Source of the DNA: Legionella gresilensis
GTDB lineage: Bacteria; Pseudomonadota; Gammaproteobacteria; Legionellales; Legionellaceae
Direction of reading: 5' to 3'
Assembly (NCBI RefSeq): GCF_900639865.1
Contig: NZ_CAAAHX010000009.1
Coordinates: 62,001 to 126,000 of the forward strand
Length of the DNA: 64,000 nucleotides
Positions 9,191 through 20,800 of this stretch are shown here, piece after piece. Each line of letters begins with the position of its first letter. Positions within the stretch are counted from its first letter, which is position 1. Both the position numbers and the translations under genes were made by a program. The notes under the pieces are model-generated. The model had not been told where the DNA came from and did no database searches. It was given only the letters and a program-made list of their open reading frames with translations.

Positions 9191-9222
9191 TTCCGCGGCT
9201 TAACCGCGGAATCTTTAATTTT
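9191..9222 (+). terminator. Rho-independent terminator after rpoH
   Basis: A perfect 8-bp stem TTCCGCGG / CCGCGGAA with a 5-base loop CTTAA is followed by TCTTTAATTTT. It lies between the convergent rpoH and deaminase genes and may also serve the latter in the other direction. Confidence 0.75.
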
Positions 9223-9254
9223 CTGAATAGCGCGGATAAGCCGGTTTATTTCTT

Positions 9255-10238
9255 TCATAAAGTATTTGTAGCTTCAAGCAGCTGTTTTTTCTTTTCATCA
9301 GGTACAAAAGCAGCTTCGATTGCCATATGGGTGAAGTTAAGCATTTTTTCTTGTGAGAATTGATGTAACTGTTGTACCTTCTCATATTCTGTAGCTAGAT
9401 CCGTGCCAAAGAATGGCGGGTCATCTGAATTTAAGCTCACCTTAATTCCTGCTTCCATTAAGGGAACTAATGGATGACTTTCTAAACTTGGGAAAAGTCC
9501 TAAGGCAATATTGCTAGTTGGGCAAATTTCTAAGGCGATGTTTTTATCTTTGAGCCTTGCAATAGTTTCTGGTGAATGGATAGACATAACACCATGTCCA
9601 ATACGTTGAATGGGTAGATAATCCATTGCCTCAATCATGCCACTTGCTGGCGCAAATTCACCGGCATGGACTGTACAAGCTAACCCACCGTCTGCTGCGA
9701 TATTATAAGCTTTTTGAAATAATTTAGGCGGAAAATTAAATTCATCACCACCTAAACCAAAGCCAACGATACAAGGAACAGTTTCTTTTAAAGCTTGCCT
9801 TGCTACTTTTTCTGCTGATTCAGCACCAAAATGCCGAACAGCGGTAATGATAATGCGACCTGTAATATTAAACTTGTTATAAGCATCATCAATGGCTTGC
9901 TGAATAGCTTGCAAATGTTCATGTGAAGGGATACCGCTGGCTTGCTCAGCATGATCAGGTGAATACATCATTTCAACGTAAATTCCGCCTGATTCGGCCG
10001 TTGATTTTAAATAGTCAAAAGTAATGTCGTAATAGTCTTGTGGGCATTTGATCAGAGCGGCAATATCATCATAAGCACTTAAAAAATCTAGAAAATCTTT
10101 GTATATATAACGCTTACCATCTTCGGCAATACGTGCCTTAGGTAACGTCATGTTATTACGTGTTGCAAGCTTCTTGGCTAAATAAGGAGGAATAGTTCCT
10201 TCTAAATGGACATGGAGCTCTGCTTTTTTAATAGTCAT
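9255..10238 (-). CDS. Adenosine/adenine deaminase family protein
   Basis: A 327-residue metallo-dependent hydrolase of the adenosine deaminase family that converts adenosine or adenine to inosine or hypoxanthine in purine salvage. Zinc and catalytic motifs are present: HVHLEGT (H9, H11), CTVHAGE, RIGHGV and the DD pair in SLNSDDPPFF. The SDDPPFF ending resembles the prokaryotic adenine deaminase subgroup more than classic ADA, so the substrate is left open. A GAGG Shine-Dalgarno precedes the ATG. The gene is convergent with rpoH and divergent from the small gene at 10328. Confidence 0.85.
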   Translation of the reverse strand: MTIKKAELHVHLEGTIPPYLAKKLATRNNMTLPKARIAEDGKRYIYKDFLDFLSAYDDIAALIKCPQDYYDITFDYLKSTAESGGIYVEMMYSPDHAEQASGIPSHEHLQAIQQAIDDAYNKFNITGRIIITAVRHFGAESAEKVARQALKETVPCIVGFGLGGDEFNFPPKLFQKAYNIAADGGLACTVHAGEFAPASGMIEAMDYLPIQRIGHGVMSIHSPETIARLKDKNIALEICPTSNIALGLFPSLESHPLVPLMEAGIKVSLNSDDPPFFGTDLATEYEKVQQLHQFSQEKMLNFTHMAIEAAFVPDEKKKQLLEATNTL

Positions 10239-10327
10239 GAAAACCTCATAAGAATTTTAACGGTAAAATGGTAAGTTACTGCAAAAGACGATAAAATTAT
10301 AGATATACTTTTTATTTAGGATCCTGT

Positions 10328-10513
10328 ATGAGTTCAAGTGATATTGATAAAGCCTATATTAGTCCTTATGATGAATTCTTTTATGAATTTGATGAAGAAC
10401 ATAAAAAATCACACTCCCAGATGGTAGAAATCAAAAAGAATGAGCGCGTCGCAAGATTACGCGATAATGCAGAACCTGATCCATCTCAAAATGAAATTTG
10501 GGAAGAATTCTAG
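10328..10513 (+). CDS. Small acidic conserved hypothetical protein (61 aa)
   Basis: A 61-residue, highly charged soluble protein, opening MSSSDIDKAYISPYDEFFYE and rich in D/E and K/R, with no signal or membrane segment. AGGATCCTGT before the ATG is a fair Shine-Dalgarno. It resembles the short CBU_0585-like proteins I recall from Legionella and Coxiella (pattern DKFxxxFDxxHxxSxSQxxEIxKxxRxxxLRD), but I cannot confirm that here. Function unknown. Confidence 0.65.
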   Translation: MSSSDIDKAYISPYDEFFYEFDEEHKKSHSQMVEIKKNERVARLRDNAEPDPSQNEIWEEF

Positions 10514-10645
10514 TCTTTCAGTTCTTTTGTCTTTGACGTAAATTCGCTATTGTCTTACCTATGTTCTATTGTTTGGTTGCTACGCTTGCTCTATGCTTAC
10601 GTTCCGCGACTTGTACGCCGAATCTAGGAATTAGCCATCACTGGA

Positions 10646-10666
10646 TCCTGCGGACAAGCCGCAGGA
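10646..10666. repeat. Perfect hairpin within a repeat cluster
   Basis: The bases TCCTGCGG-ACAAG-CCGCAGGA form a perfect 8-bp stem with a 5-base loop, GC-rich against the AT-rich background. It is followed directly by GACGTAGGCTGGG and the REP-like units. This type of hairpin recurs in many Legionella intergenic regions, as far as I recall; only one copy is seen in this window. Confidence 0.6.
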
Positions 10667-10704
10667 CGTAGGCTGGGTAAAGGGGCTGCATACATAGAAG
10701 TGCC

Positions 10705-10795
10705 GTAGGTTGGGCTAAGCAAAGCGCAGCCTAACGTGAGTTATAAACGGGTAATCTATTCATCATTTGTTGGGCTGCACTTCGCGTAGCCCAAC
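10705..10795. repeat. Two REP-like palindromes (GTAGGTTGGGCT type)
   Basis: Two imperfect palindromes lie in a 390-base gene-free gap (10514-10903). The first has arms GTTGGGCT / AGCCTAAC around AAGCAAAGCGC (10709-10735). The second has arms GTTGGGCT / AGCCCAAC around GCACTTCGCGT (10769-10795). They match the general GTAGGTTGGGCT...AGCCCAAC repeats scattered through gammaproteobacterial genomes. Related degenerate units lie at 40705 and 50904, the latter beside a REP-transposase remnant. The rest of the gap shows nothing I can name. Confidence 0.7.
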
Positions 10796-10903
10796 TTACT
10801 CCTGTTTTTCTTTTACAAGAATTAACTTCGAGCAATAATTCATAATATTCGTGTAGCGTCCGAATAGAGCCTCGGTTTCTTCTATATCAAACTCACGTTT
10901 AAA

Positions 10904-12157
10904 TTAGCCAATTAAAGCATGTAATAACTTATAAGAAAGAATAGTTAATAGTGATGCCATAGGTAGGGTTAATATCCAAGACATAAAAATATTACGGATT
11001 ACAATTAAGTTAAGTGCACCAATACCTCGTGCTAACCCTACACCTAAAACAGCACCTACTAACGTTTGAGTAGCCGAGACAGGAATTCCTAAACTAGTTG
11101 CAACTACAACTGTAGTAGCTGCTGCTAAAGTAGCAGCAAAAGCGCGACTTGGGGTTAAAGCCGTAATAGAACTTCCTACCGTTTCAATCACTTTACGGCC
11201 ATACATTAAGAGTCCAGAAACAACACCTAAACAACCTAAAAAAATAATCCAAGCAGGGTAGTTATCTAAGCCTATGGATTGATGAGGAGTAGTTACCAAC
11301 GAATAAATGATTGTTAAAGGGCCTACAGCTAAGGCTACATCATTAGAACCATGCGCAAAAACCATTGCACAAGCAGTTAAAGCCATCAATACTGCAAAAT
11401 ATCTTTCAACCTGAATAAAGCGATCACGCCGTCTAATTTTTCCTATTTCTGGAATACGCTTGATGATAATCATGCCTACAATGGTAAGCGTTATACTAGT
11501 TGCTAAAGTAACTGCTAAATCTTGTTTAAAATTAAGGTGAATATCAAAGTGATTTAAACCTTTAAACACGGTGATAAAAGATAAAATGGAACCTACTAAA
11601 AAAAGATAAATAGGCACATACATTTTTGCTTTTTCTAGTGGATCACTTTTAATAAAAATAACTTGTTGAATGCTGGTAAATAAAGCATAAGCTGTAACCC
11701 CTGCTATAAAGGGGGAGGTTACCCAACTAATAGCAATACGATAAACCTGATCCCAATGAATAGCTTGACTACCTAAAACGGTAGCACCAAAGCCTACCAT
11801 AGAACCAACTAAGGCATTAGTAATGGATACAGGTACGCCTAAATAACTGGCTAGATTCATCCAGATAGTACAAGCTAATAAAACACCAAGCATGCCTTCA
11901 ATAAGTACTAAAGGTTGATCAAGGAGTTGACTACTATTAATAATGCCATCCCGCATTGTTTCGGTAACACCGCTTCCACCAAGAAAGGCACCGGCGAATT
12001 CAAACAGGATGGCAATAACCATTGCTTGACGAACGGTGATGGCTTTCGAGCCCATTGTGGTACTCATGACATTAGCTAAATCATTAGCACCGACTCCCCA
12101 GGTCATAAGAAAACAAAGTGCAAGGGCAACTAAAAGTAAAATAAAAGAATGATCCAT
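10904..12157 (-). CDS. PiT family inorganic phosphate transporter
   Basis: A 417-residue inner-membrane phosphate/cation symporter of the PiT family. Both inverted repeat signatures are visible: GANDLANVM near the N-terminus (23-31) and FAHGSNDVALAVGPL in the second half. About ten hydrophobic helices flank a central cytoplasmic loop with a charged stretch (KRIPEIGKIRRRDRF). Upstream by 8 bases is its DUF47/PhoU-like partner, the usual arrangement, so phosphate uptake is probably modulated by that protein. Confidence 0.92.
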   Translation of the reverse strand: MDHSFILLLVALALCFLMTWGVGANDLANVMSTTMGSKAITVRQAMVIAILFEFAGAFLGGSGVTETMRDGIINSSQLLDQPLVLIEGMLGVLLACTIWMNLASYLGVPVSITNALVGSMVGFGATVLGSQAIHWDQVYRIAISWVTSPFIAGVTAYALFTSIQQVIFIKSDPLEKAKMYVPIYLFLVGSILSFITVFKGLNHFDIHLNFKQDLAVTLATSITLTIVGMIIIKRIPEIGKIRRRDRFIQVERYFAVLMALTACAMVFAHGSNDVALAVGPLTIIYSLVTTPHQSIGLDNYPAWIIFLGCLGVVSGLLMYGRKVIETVGSSITALTPSRAFAATLAAATTVVVATSLGIPVSATQTLVGAVLGVGLARGIGALNLIVIRNIFMSWILTLPMASLLTILSYKLLHALIG

Positions 12158-12165
12158 GGATTTAA

Positions 12166-12837
12166 CTACCGGGCAATAAGAATTTGAAGACGCGCTCCTA
12201 CTGTTTGCGCATGATCTGCTAGATCACCAATCCATTGGACTAATTTATAAAGGAAAATAACTTCAATAACTGGCATTTCATTTTCCAGCTCAAAAATTGA
12301 ATGTCTAATATCCCAAAGTTTTTTATCACTATCATGTTCTATTTCATCGAGCATCATAATCATTTCTTCAACAATATTGACTTCACTACCACGAAAACCG
12401 CTTTCTAGTAGCTCATCAAGTTCATTGATTGCCTTGCAAGCTTGTTTAGAAGCATCTAAGCAGCGACTAAGAAATGTCATGAATGCCTCTGAAATTTCAT
12501 GAGGAATTTTCATCTGGCGACTTATAATTAAACCTGCAATATCTTCTGCCTTATTTGCGATGCGATCTTGGGCGCTTAACAATTCTAAAAGATCAGTGCG
12601 AGATACAGGAAGAAAAAGGCCAGTAGGTAGATGTAGTCTTAGGTCTCGTTTAATACCGTCAGCCTCTTTTTCCAGCTCAATGATTTTTTGTTTGATGGTA
12701 TCTGCAATTTGCCAATCTTGATTAAGAACAGCAGTAAAAAAAGGATGAAGCTGTTTGGCACATTGATGCACTTTACGCATATGTTGTTCAATAGGCCTAA
12801 TCGGTGAAGGCCCAAACATATTAAAGATGCTTCCCAT
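12166..12837 (-). CDS. DUF47 / PhoU-like phosphate transport regulator
   Basis: A 223-residue cytoplasmic helical protein of the TIGR00153/DUF47 family (YkaA-like), related to PhoU. The opening (MGSIFNMFGPSPIRPIEQHM) and the metal-binding acidic clusters (KIIELEKEADGIKRDL, EIEHDSDKKLWDIRHSIFELE) are characteristic. It is the first gene of a two-gene operon with the PiT transporter and probably gates or regulates it; this role is inferred from the conserved pairing. Confidence 0.9.
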   Translation of the reverse strand: MGSIFNMFGPSPIRPIEQHMRKVHQCAKQLHPFFTAVLNQDWQIADTIKQKIIELEKEADGIKRDLRLHLPTGLFLPVSRTDLLELLSAQDRIANKAEDIAGLIISRQMKIPHEISEAFMTFLSRCLDASKQACKAINELDELLESGFRGSEVNIVEEMIMMLDEIEHDSDKKLWDIRHSIFELENEMPVIEVIFLYKLVQWIGDLADHAQTVGARLQILIAR

Positions 12838-12969
12838 ATTGGTTTTTAACCTAAGTCGCGTTTGGGTGATTATAGCTAGTCGAAGTTTATAATTCTACTA
12901 TTTTAACAATAAGGTTATGCTGGTGAGGTTTAAGCTTAAAGTCTCATCTTTATAAATTAGGGATAGCGC

Positions 12970-12998
12970 TTGACAATCTTACCTAGGCACCAAACAAT
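12970..12998 (+). promoter_or_regulatory. Candidate sigma-70 promoter for eno
   Basis: A consensus -35 TTGACA (12970-12975) stands 17 bases before AACAAT (12993-12998), a weak -10. An alternative CAATAT two bases later has a 19-base spacer. It lies about 80 bases upstream of the eno ATG. Confidence 0.35.
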
Positions 12999-13070
12999 AT
13001 CGCCTGTTATAAATAATTAAATCTCTCTCTAAGCGTTAGATATAAATAACTATTAAGTTTCATAATGTAA

Positions 13071-14348
<1,278 letters not shown>

Positions 14349-14389
14349 TTTATAACAATCAATTAACCCTATTTTAAGGTAATCAGACT

Positions 14390-14659
14390 ATGCGCCCAGT
14401 CATAATTATTCTAATTTTAGCTCTTATAGGCTTACAGTATAAATTATGGCTAGGTGATGGAAGTATTCTGCATTGGCGCCAACTAGAGGGTAAAATAAAC
14501 CAACAAAAGCAAGAAAATGAAAATCTAATGACCCGAAATCGAGCCCTAGAAGCAGATATCGTAGAGTTAAAGCAGGGTGATCAAGCTCTCGAAGAACAAG
14601 CTCGCTATGAATTAGGCATGGTAAAAAACGATGAAATTTATTATCAATTTATTGAATAA
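14390..14659 (+). CDS. ftsB: FtsB, divisome protein
   Basis: FtsB is a bitopic divisome protein that forms the FtsQLB complex and activates septal peptidoglycan synthesis. The 89-residue protein has a short cytoplasmic start, one membrane helix (about 3-20), then a leucine-rich coiled coil (QLEGKINQQKQENENL, ALEADIVELKQGD) and the conserved end EEQARYELGMVKNDEIYYQ. It lies 42 bases after eno, probably in the same transcript. Confidence 0.95.
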   Translation: MRPVIIILILALIGLQYKLWLGDGSILHWRQLEGKINQQKQENENLMTRNRALEADIVELKQGDQALEEQARYELGMVKNDEIYYQFIE

Positions 14660-14843
14660 GCTCTAAAAAAAAGCGAATTTAGTTAAAAACAAAGTAATTC
14701 TTTTATTCTGCTAAACATCACTTCTAGCCATCATTAATAAACTAAAATCTAATATTATTTGAATAAAAAATAATCAAATTGAACTTAATTTATCATTTAT
14801 TGGTCTATACTGAGATTATATTTTATCTAAGAAATATTGCTAC

Positions 14844-15473
14844 ATGATTAAAACTAAACTCATTAAAAATAATTCATTGCTGACCATTTTTAGAGATAAA
14901 TATGCCACCTTAGCCCATAATCAGGTTGATTTAGAATATTTTAAAAATTCTAAGGTACGGATCTTTTTCTCGGATTCTGAAGAAAATATAGTTGCTGGAT
15001 ACTGTATTTGTTCTGGCCCTAATTATCGAACGTTACTTCCCTTATCTCTTGCTAAATTAGAAGAAATTAGTCAAAAAAACGGCTTTAAAGACCAGCCGCC
15101 TCATGAAATTACTTGCTTATGGATTGAAGAAAAACAACGCAAAAGCGCTTGGGTAATTTATTTTTTTTTAATTTTATCCTTAGATATCCTCCGTTTACCA
15201 AAGGGAGCGCTTATTTTTGGAACCCATGGAAAAAATATTAATAATTATTTCTGTCTTGCTTTTCCTAAATTAATTTTTTATGACCGTTTATTTGTCGCTA
15301 CTAAGGGAGAGGTATGTGACTTTTGGCTTAGAAAAGGTTCTAAGTTTCATTTTTTTAAAGCATTTATTGTGCTTTCAGCAGTTAGATCGTTTTTTGGTAA
15401 TAAATCACTAGCTCGTTTTCGATTATGGCTTGATAAAAGAGACAAAGCTAAGTGGGGTAAACAAGAAGTGTAG
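14844..15473 (+). CDS. Hypothetical protein in the polysaccharide locus
   Basis: A 209-residue protein that I do not recognise. It is basic at the C-terminus (RFRLWLDKRDKAKWGKQ) and has one strongly hydrophobic stretch (about 101-118, SAWVIYFFLILSLDILRL), which may be buried or membrane-associated. The order of the short strands and helices is loosely like an acyltransferase of the GNAT type, but no acetyl-CoA motif can be pointed to. It is the first gene of the plus-strand polysaccharide locus and lies 21 bases before the aminotransferase, so it probably belongs to the same operon. A TATACT at 14806-14811 may be part of the promoter. Confidence 0.7.
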   Translation: MIKTKLIKNNSLLTIFRDKYATLAHNQVDLEYFKNSKVRIFFSDSEENIVAGYCICSGPNYRTLLPLSLAKLEEISQKNGFKDQPPHEITCLWIEEKQRKSAWVIYFFLILSLDILRLPKGALIFGTHGKNINNYFCLAFPKLIFYDRLFVATKGEVCDFWLRKGSKFHFFKAFIVLSAVRSFFGNKSLARFRLWLDKRDKAKWGKQEV

Positions 15474-15494
15474 CTTGAAGTGGAGTTAAGTTGT

Positions 15495-16769
15495 ATGAAA
15501 GCAAATAATTTTTTTCTAGAGGAATTGGCGCTTTATGGTGGTGAGCCTGTGAATAAGAAACCTTGGCCAACCTATGATAAAGGCAATGTGATTATTGATG
15601 AACATGATCTTAGTGCTGTAGAAGAAGTTATTAGAAGTAGAAGATTATTCCGTTACGATAATCGCCAATTACATGAAACCATGGTTGGACGATTTGAGAA
15701 TGAATTGAAAGATTTTTTTCAGTCGAAATATGCGCTTGCTGTAAGCTCAGGTACTGCAGCACTATCCTTACCCCTTATGGCTTTAGGATTATCACCTAAT
15801 TCTATTGTTGGATGTCCAGCCTATTCATTTACTGCTACACCAAGCGCGATTATTCAGGCTGGTTTAAAACCACTCCTTATTGAGGTCGATAAAAATCTTA
15901 ATTTAGATATTGCCGATCTAGAGAAAAAAATTTCAATGCTTGATGCGTTAGTCATTGTTCATATGAGAGGATTTCCAGCGCCTTTACCGAAGATTATGGA
16001 CATTGCTAAGCAGCATAATATACCTATTATTGAAGATGCAGTACCGTGCCTGGGCTATAAATTAGAAGATAAATTTCTAGGGACTTACGGTTTAGCAGGC
16101 GCTTTTAGCACCCAGTCAGATAAGTCTCTAAACACAGGAGAAGGCGGTTTTATTTTAACAAATGACAAAAATATTTATCTTAAATGTGTCATTTTATCGG
16201 GCGCTTATGAGCGATTATTTGAAAAGCATTTTCCTGAAGAAGAATGCGGGATTAATTTCTTATCTATGCCAGTATTTAATTTTCGCCTTGACGAAGTTCG
16301 GGGCGCTATTGGCTTATCACAGTTAAAAAAATTAAATAATCGACTCGCTTTACTGGCAAAAAATTATTCTTATATTATCCAGGGTATTGGTAATTTATCT
16401 TATCTGCGGCCTAGAAGCACATGGAGCCGTAATATATCACCTATGGGAGATAACTTACTCCTAGAATTAGACGGTTCAGTAGAAGATTGTTGTTGGTTTG
16501 CAGAAGCGTTAGCTGCTGAAGGGATTGATACTAAAGCACTTGGCGATCCTAATAAAATTAATGTGCGGCGATTTTGGGATTGGGAGTATTTGTTTGAAAA
16601 TAAAACTAAGCATGAAATAATTAACTTGTATCAACAAAGTCACAAACATATAAGTGCTTATCTTGATATTCCTCTATCACCAACATTAGAACGAGACGAT
16701 TTGGAAAACTGTTTGGTGGCGATTAAAAAGGTACATAATTATTATGAACTTAAACAACTCCTTAAATAA
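15495..16769 (+). CDS. DegT/DnrJ/EryC1/StrS family aminotransferase
   Basis: A 424-residue PLP-dependent sugar aminotransferase of the DegT/DnrJ/EryC1 (ArnB-like) family, which aminates keto-sugar nucleotides for surface polysaccharides. Visible features are SSGTAALSLPLMALGL (phosphate cup), VIVHMRGFPAPLP, IIEDAVPCLG (PLP-binding Asp) and the lysine loop STQSDKSLNTGEGG with the Schiff-base Lys. I start at ATG 15495, 8 bases after GGAG; a GTG at 15480 is less likely. The sugar product is not predictable. The 3' end overlaps the next gene by 26 bases. Confidence 0.9.
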   Translation: MKANNFFLEELALYGGEPVNKKPWPTYDKGNVIIDEHDLSAVEEVIRSRRLFRYDNRQLHETMVGRFENELKDFFQSKYALAVSSGTAALSLPLMALGLSPNSIVGCPAYSFTATPSAIIQAGLKPLLIEVDKNLNLDIADLEKKISMLDALVIVHMRGFPAPLPKIMDIAKQHNIPIIEDAVPCLGYKLEDKFLGTYGLAGAFSTQSDKSLNTGEGGFILTNDKNIYLKCVILSGAYERLFEKHFPEEECGINFLSMPVFNFRLDEVRGAIGLSQLKKLNNRLALLAKNYSYIIQGIGNLSYLRPRSTWSRNISPMGDNLLLELDGSVEDCCWFAEALAAEGIDTKALGDPNKINVRRFWDWEYLFENKTKHEIINLYQQSHKHISAYLDIPLSPTLERDDLENCLVAIKKVHNYYELKQLLK

Positions 16770-17499
16770 TAGTATCGCTTTAATTACAGGCGGCAATGGT
16801 GGCCTTGGGCTGGCGATGGCTTTAGCAATACAACAAGCGGGCGCTACTGTAATTGTATGTGGGCGCAATAAAGAAAAATTAAATCAATCCGAGCCATATG
16901 GTTTGTTACCTTTACTGATGGATGTAAACTCTGAAGATAGTATTAGGGAAGGGTTTGAATACGTAGCCGAGCGCTTCGGTAGATTGGATATATTAATTAA
17001 TAACGCAGGTATTTATGAAGATCAGCATCTTATTGATCTTACTCGTGAGCAGTGGGATAAACATCTTAGTAACAATCTTACCTCTGTATTTCTTTGCTCA
17101 CAAAACGCATTACCTCTGATGAGGATTCAAAATCGCGGTAAAATTATTAATGTAGGATCAATGTATTCCTTATTTGGACATCCAAATTCTATAGGCTATG
17201 CCACAACTAAAACAGCTATTTTAGGTTTAACTCGTTCTTTAGCAGCCCAACTTGGAGTTTGGAATATTCAAGTTAATGCAATTTTGCCAGGTTGGTTTGA
17301 AACCGCAATTAATGGCGATATTCCGCACACAAGTCGGGGTGAGGATATAAGAAGAAAAACACCTCTTGGTAAATGGGGGCGGCCAGAGGATATAGGACCG
17401 CTAGCTGTATTCTTAGCATCAAGCGGATCTGATTTTATTACTGGCTCTACTATTACGATTGATGGTGGTTATTCTATTTCAGATCGCTTTTGTCATTAA
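16744..17499 (+). CDS. Short-chain dehydrogenase/reductase
   Basis: A 251-residue classical SDR using NAD(P)H. The Rossmann glycine motif TGGNGGLG (about 14-21), NNAG (about 89), catalytic Ser (VGSMYSL), YATTK (YxxxK) and the C-terminal DGGY are all present. It resembles gluconate 5-dehydrogenase and FabG-like enzymes; within this locus it probably reduces a keto-sugar or a related precursor. It overlaps the aminotransferase gene by 26 bases, which implies coupled translation. Confidence 0.88.
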   Translation: MNLNNSLNNSIALITGGNGGLGLAMALAIQQAGATVIVCGRNKEKLNQSEPYGLLPLLMDVNSEDSIREGFEYVAERFGRLDILINNAGIYEDQHLIDLTREQWDKHLSNNLTSVFLCSQNALPLMRIQNRGKIINVGSMYSLFGHPNSIGYATTKTAILGLTRSLAAQLGVWNIQVNAILPGWFETAINGDIPHTSRGEDIRRKTPLGKWGRPEDIGPLAVFLASSGSDFITGSTITIDGGYSISDRFCH

Positions 17500-17884
17500 G
17501 TATATAATTAAAGCATCAAAGGTAAAAAAATATAAATATTATCAATTTAAAATTGAATCATTTCTGTTATATATGGACTCTGTTTAATATTATCAATTAA
17601 AAACATTTCTTAACAAAGAGATTGGATTTTTAGTAAGTCCAGTAGAAATTTAATTTTGTCAGTTTATTAGTCTAATTAAATAGTAAGTAGGCAATTAGAT
17701 CTAGCTATTATTTCATAACAAGCACTAACACTATCATTTGCTCAATTTAGAATATAAAATTCATTTCATTATAAGTAAGGTAGATTAATTTTAATTACTT
17801 CTTTTAAAGTTATTAGCTATAAATAATTCCATATTTGAGAGTGTAGGTTATGTGGAATGATTAGTTTTTAAACCAAGGATTTCT
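17500..17884. other. 385-base gene-free gap with half of a mobile-like repeat
   Basis: AT-rich, no credible ORF. Bases 17594-17642 align with the right arm of the inverted-repeat element at 34090-34214. A good AAGGA Shine-Dalgarno for the next gene sits at its end. The strong break in gene spacing suggests a new transcript begins here. Confidence 0.5.
17594..17642 (+). repeat. Partial copy of the inverted-repeat element
   Basis: Reading the complement, GGACTTAC-AAAA-TCCA-TCTCTT and the following TTAA-AAAT-TTTT-AATTG match the 34.2 kb element arm at roughly three of four bases over ~48 bases. The opposite arm is not seen here, so this copy looks decayed. Confidence 0.5.
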
Positions 17885-20800
17885 ATGAATTCACTGCTTT
17901 CTCGGAAAAGTTCTTTATCCAATTTAGATTTTAATTTAAAAACGTATTATAGTGAGCATCTTAGCAAGGCTAAGCAGGAAGAATTAGTATATATCATTAA
18001 TCAAGCATATGATCTCTCCATTCTATCAACAGAGTTGCTTCATAAGTCCTTAAACCCTCTCTTATCCTGTTATTTTGATAACGTACAAGCTAATATTGTA
18101 CGTCCCTTTCAGCATTTATTTGCTAATGCTTCGATATTAGAAATAGGCGCTCGCTTTGGTATCGTAACTCGATATTTAGGAGAAAGTGGCGCAGATAAAG
18201 TAGTAGCTTTAGAAGAATCGCCTAAAAACGCAGAAATCATTAAGTTACGTACTCGCGATTTAACTAATATTGAAGTGAAAACAGAGCGATTTGAGCAGTT
18301 CAATTCAGATATTAAATTTGATGTAATTATTTTAATTGGAACCTTGGAACAAGCTGATAAGTTTATCTCTGATGATGATCCTGCCTCTGCTTTAATAGAG
18401 AAAGCAAAAAGCATGCTAAAACCTCAAGGTAAGTTGATCATTGCTACTGAAAATAAACTTGCTTTTGACCCTTTTACGAAAAGTAGTATAAAAAAGCAAA
18501 GGAAATTACAAACTCACACTCTATCACAATTAAATAAAATTTTACGGGAGAAGGGTTTTCTAAATAGGGAATTTTATATTCCTTTTCCTAATTATAGAGA
18601 GCCAGTATTCATTTTTAATGAAAATGCTTTTTATAATATTAAGTTTGATCCCGTAGTGTTGATTTCTTCTAAAACATTTCAAAATCGATATCTTTCTGCT
18701 AATTGGAATAATTTATATGAAGGAATTTGGGCTTCCTTAGTAGAAAATGGTTTGGCAGTAAGTTTAGCTAATTCATTTTTGATTTTAGCTCATATTGAAG
18801 ATAATCCATCTCAGCCAAGTACACTTGGTTATTATTATAATACACAACGTGCGAAACCCTTTTGTAGAGAAACAGTATTTTTAAACAGTCATGATATTGA
18901 AATTAAATCTCAATTAATTAATTCAGACTTGCATCCAACTTTATCAGGGAAGAAATTGTTACATTTTAATTTTATCAAAGCAGAAAAATATATAAAAGGA
19001 AAGCTACTCTCTTTAGAATTTACTAATTTGATAAGCAAAGATAATTGGACTTTTAAGGATGTTGGCTCTTTTTTAAAGTCTTACTTAAATTTTGTATGTT
19101 CACTATCTAGTTGTAATAAACAACAGGTAGTTACTAATATAAATAGTTTGTTAAATGGTGAATGTTTTAATTTAATTCCGCAAAATATTGTCATCGATGA
19201 CGAAGGGAAAGCGCATGCAATTAACAAAGAGTGGATTTGGAAAGATAAAATCCCAGTTGGTTATGTACTTTTTCGTTGTTTACTCTCTTTAATAAATAGT
19301 ATTTCTAAATTTGGGCAAGTTAAACATTTTAACAATGGTACTAAGCTTGAGTTTTTTATAAAAGCTTACCAAGCAGCTGGTTTTAATGTAAAAGAAAGGG
19401 ATCTTAACCAATATAGTGAGTGGGAGGTTAAGGCTTTAAATGAAATAGAAGAGGCTAATTATACAACACATGATATTTGGATGCCTGATACTGTTCTAGA
19501 TTTTACCCCAGAAGAAAATAAGATTAATGACTTAGATAACGTAATACTTACCTATGAGAATGAAATTCAAAAATTAAAATCTACTCTTATTAATTATATG
19601 GGTCAGATTGACAGTGTTTTTAACTCATTAAGTTGGCGTATAACACAGCCTTTGCGTTCCTTAAAACAACGAGTATGTAAGATTAAAGTAAGAAAGAAGC
19701 AGGGCCCGGAAAGCCTAGAAACTGCTAAAGTAGAATATAGTGATTTAAATGAGCATGCCTTGTTGCCAGTAGTAACAGAAGAAAATGTACAAAGAGTAGA
19801 GCAAGAAGATTTTAATCAGATTCAGGACCAACAATTAAATATTGAAAAATTTCATAAGCAATTTTACTTAAAAGCTAATGTTGATGTAGCCAATGCGGGA
19901 ATTAACCCTTATCTACATTATCAATTATCCGGAAAGAGAGAGGGTCGGCTTGGCACGCCCTTTCTTTTTGTTAATGGAAAACATACTTTAGAAGCAAACA
20001 AAGAGACAGTTCTTATTGTTAGCCATGATGCTTCCCGAACAGGAGCTCCTATATTAGCTCTAAATTTATGTCAGGAGCTTAATAAAGAATTTAATATTAT
20101 TACTTTGTTTTTTAATAGTGGAAGCATTGCTAAAGATTTTGTCAATCATAGTAATAAAGTTATAGAAGTAAAACATTTAGATAAGTCAGCTGCCTTTTTA
20201 GGTGAATTAATTAAATATCTTAAAAAGGATTATGATATTAAATTTTGTATTGCGAATTCAATTGAGTCTCATTGGATTATAAAACCTTTAGCTGAGCAGT
20301 TTATTCCTTCAATTCTATTAGTACATGAATTTTATACTTATACTTTACCACGCACGAAATTTATTAATGCACTTTTTTGGGCCAATATTACAATATTTCC
20401 TACTAAGATTGTTCAGGAGAATGTTAAACATCCGAATCTTATAAATATAATAAAAAAAACTCATATATTGCCTCAAGGTAAATGTCAAATTCCAGCAGAA
20501 GATAATCTTAGCGATCAAACATCGGAAGCAATAAAAATTGCACAGTTAAAAGAGTTAAAAAAATCTAGTGCGTTTGTAGTATTAGGCGCCGGGAGTGTGC
20601 ATTATCGTAAGGGTGTTGATTTATTTATTGCTACAGCTGCAGAGATAAAGAGATTATACCCTACTTATAATATTAATATGATATGGGCTGGTGGTGGTTA
20701 TAATGCTGAAGCTGACATGTCGTATTCCTGTTATCTTGCAGAGCAAATTAAGCGTTCTGATTTAGGCAATACTTTTCAAATTGTAGGAGAAGTGCAAGAC

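Noticed and set aside
10646-10795. A CRISPR array or small-RNA gene suggested by hairpins in this gap
   Set aside because: The units are palindromic and not regularly spaced, there are no unique spacers of constant length and no cas genes; REP-like repeats explain them better.
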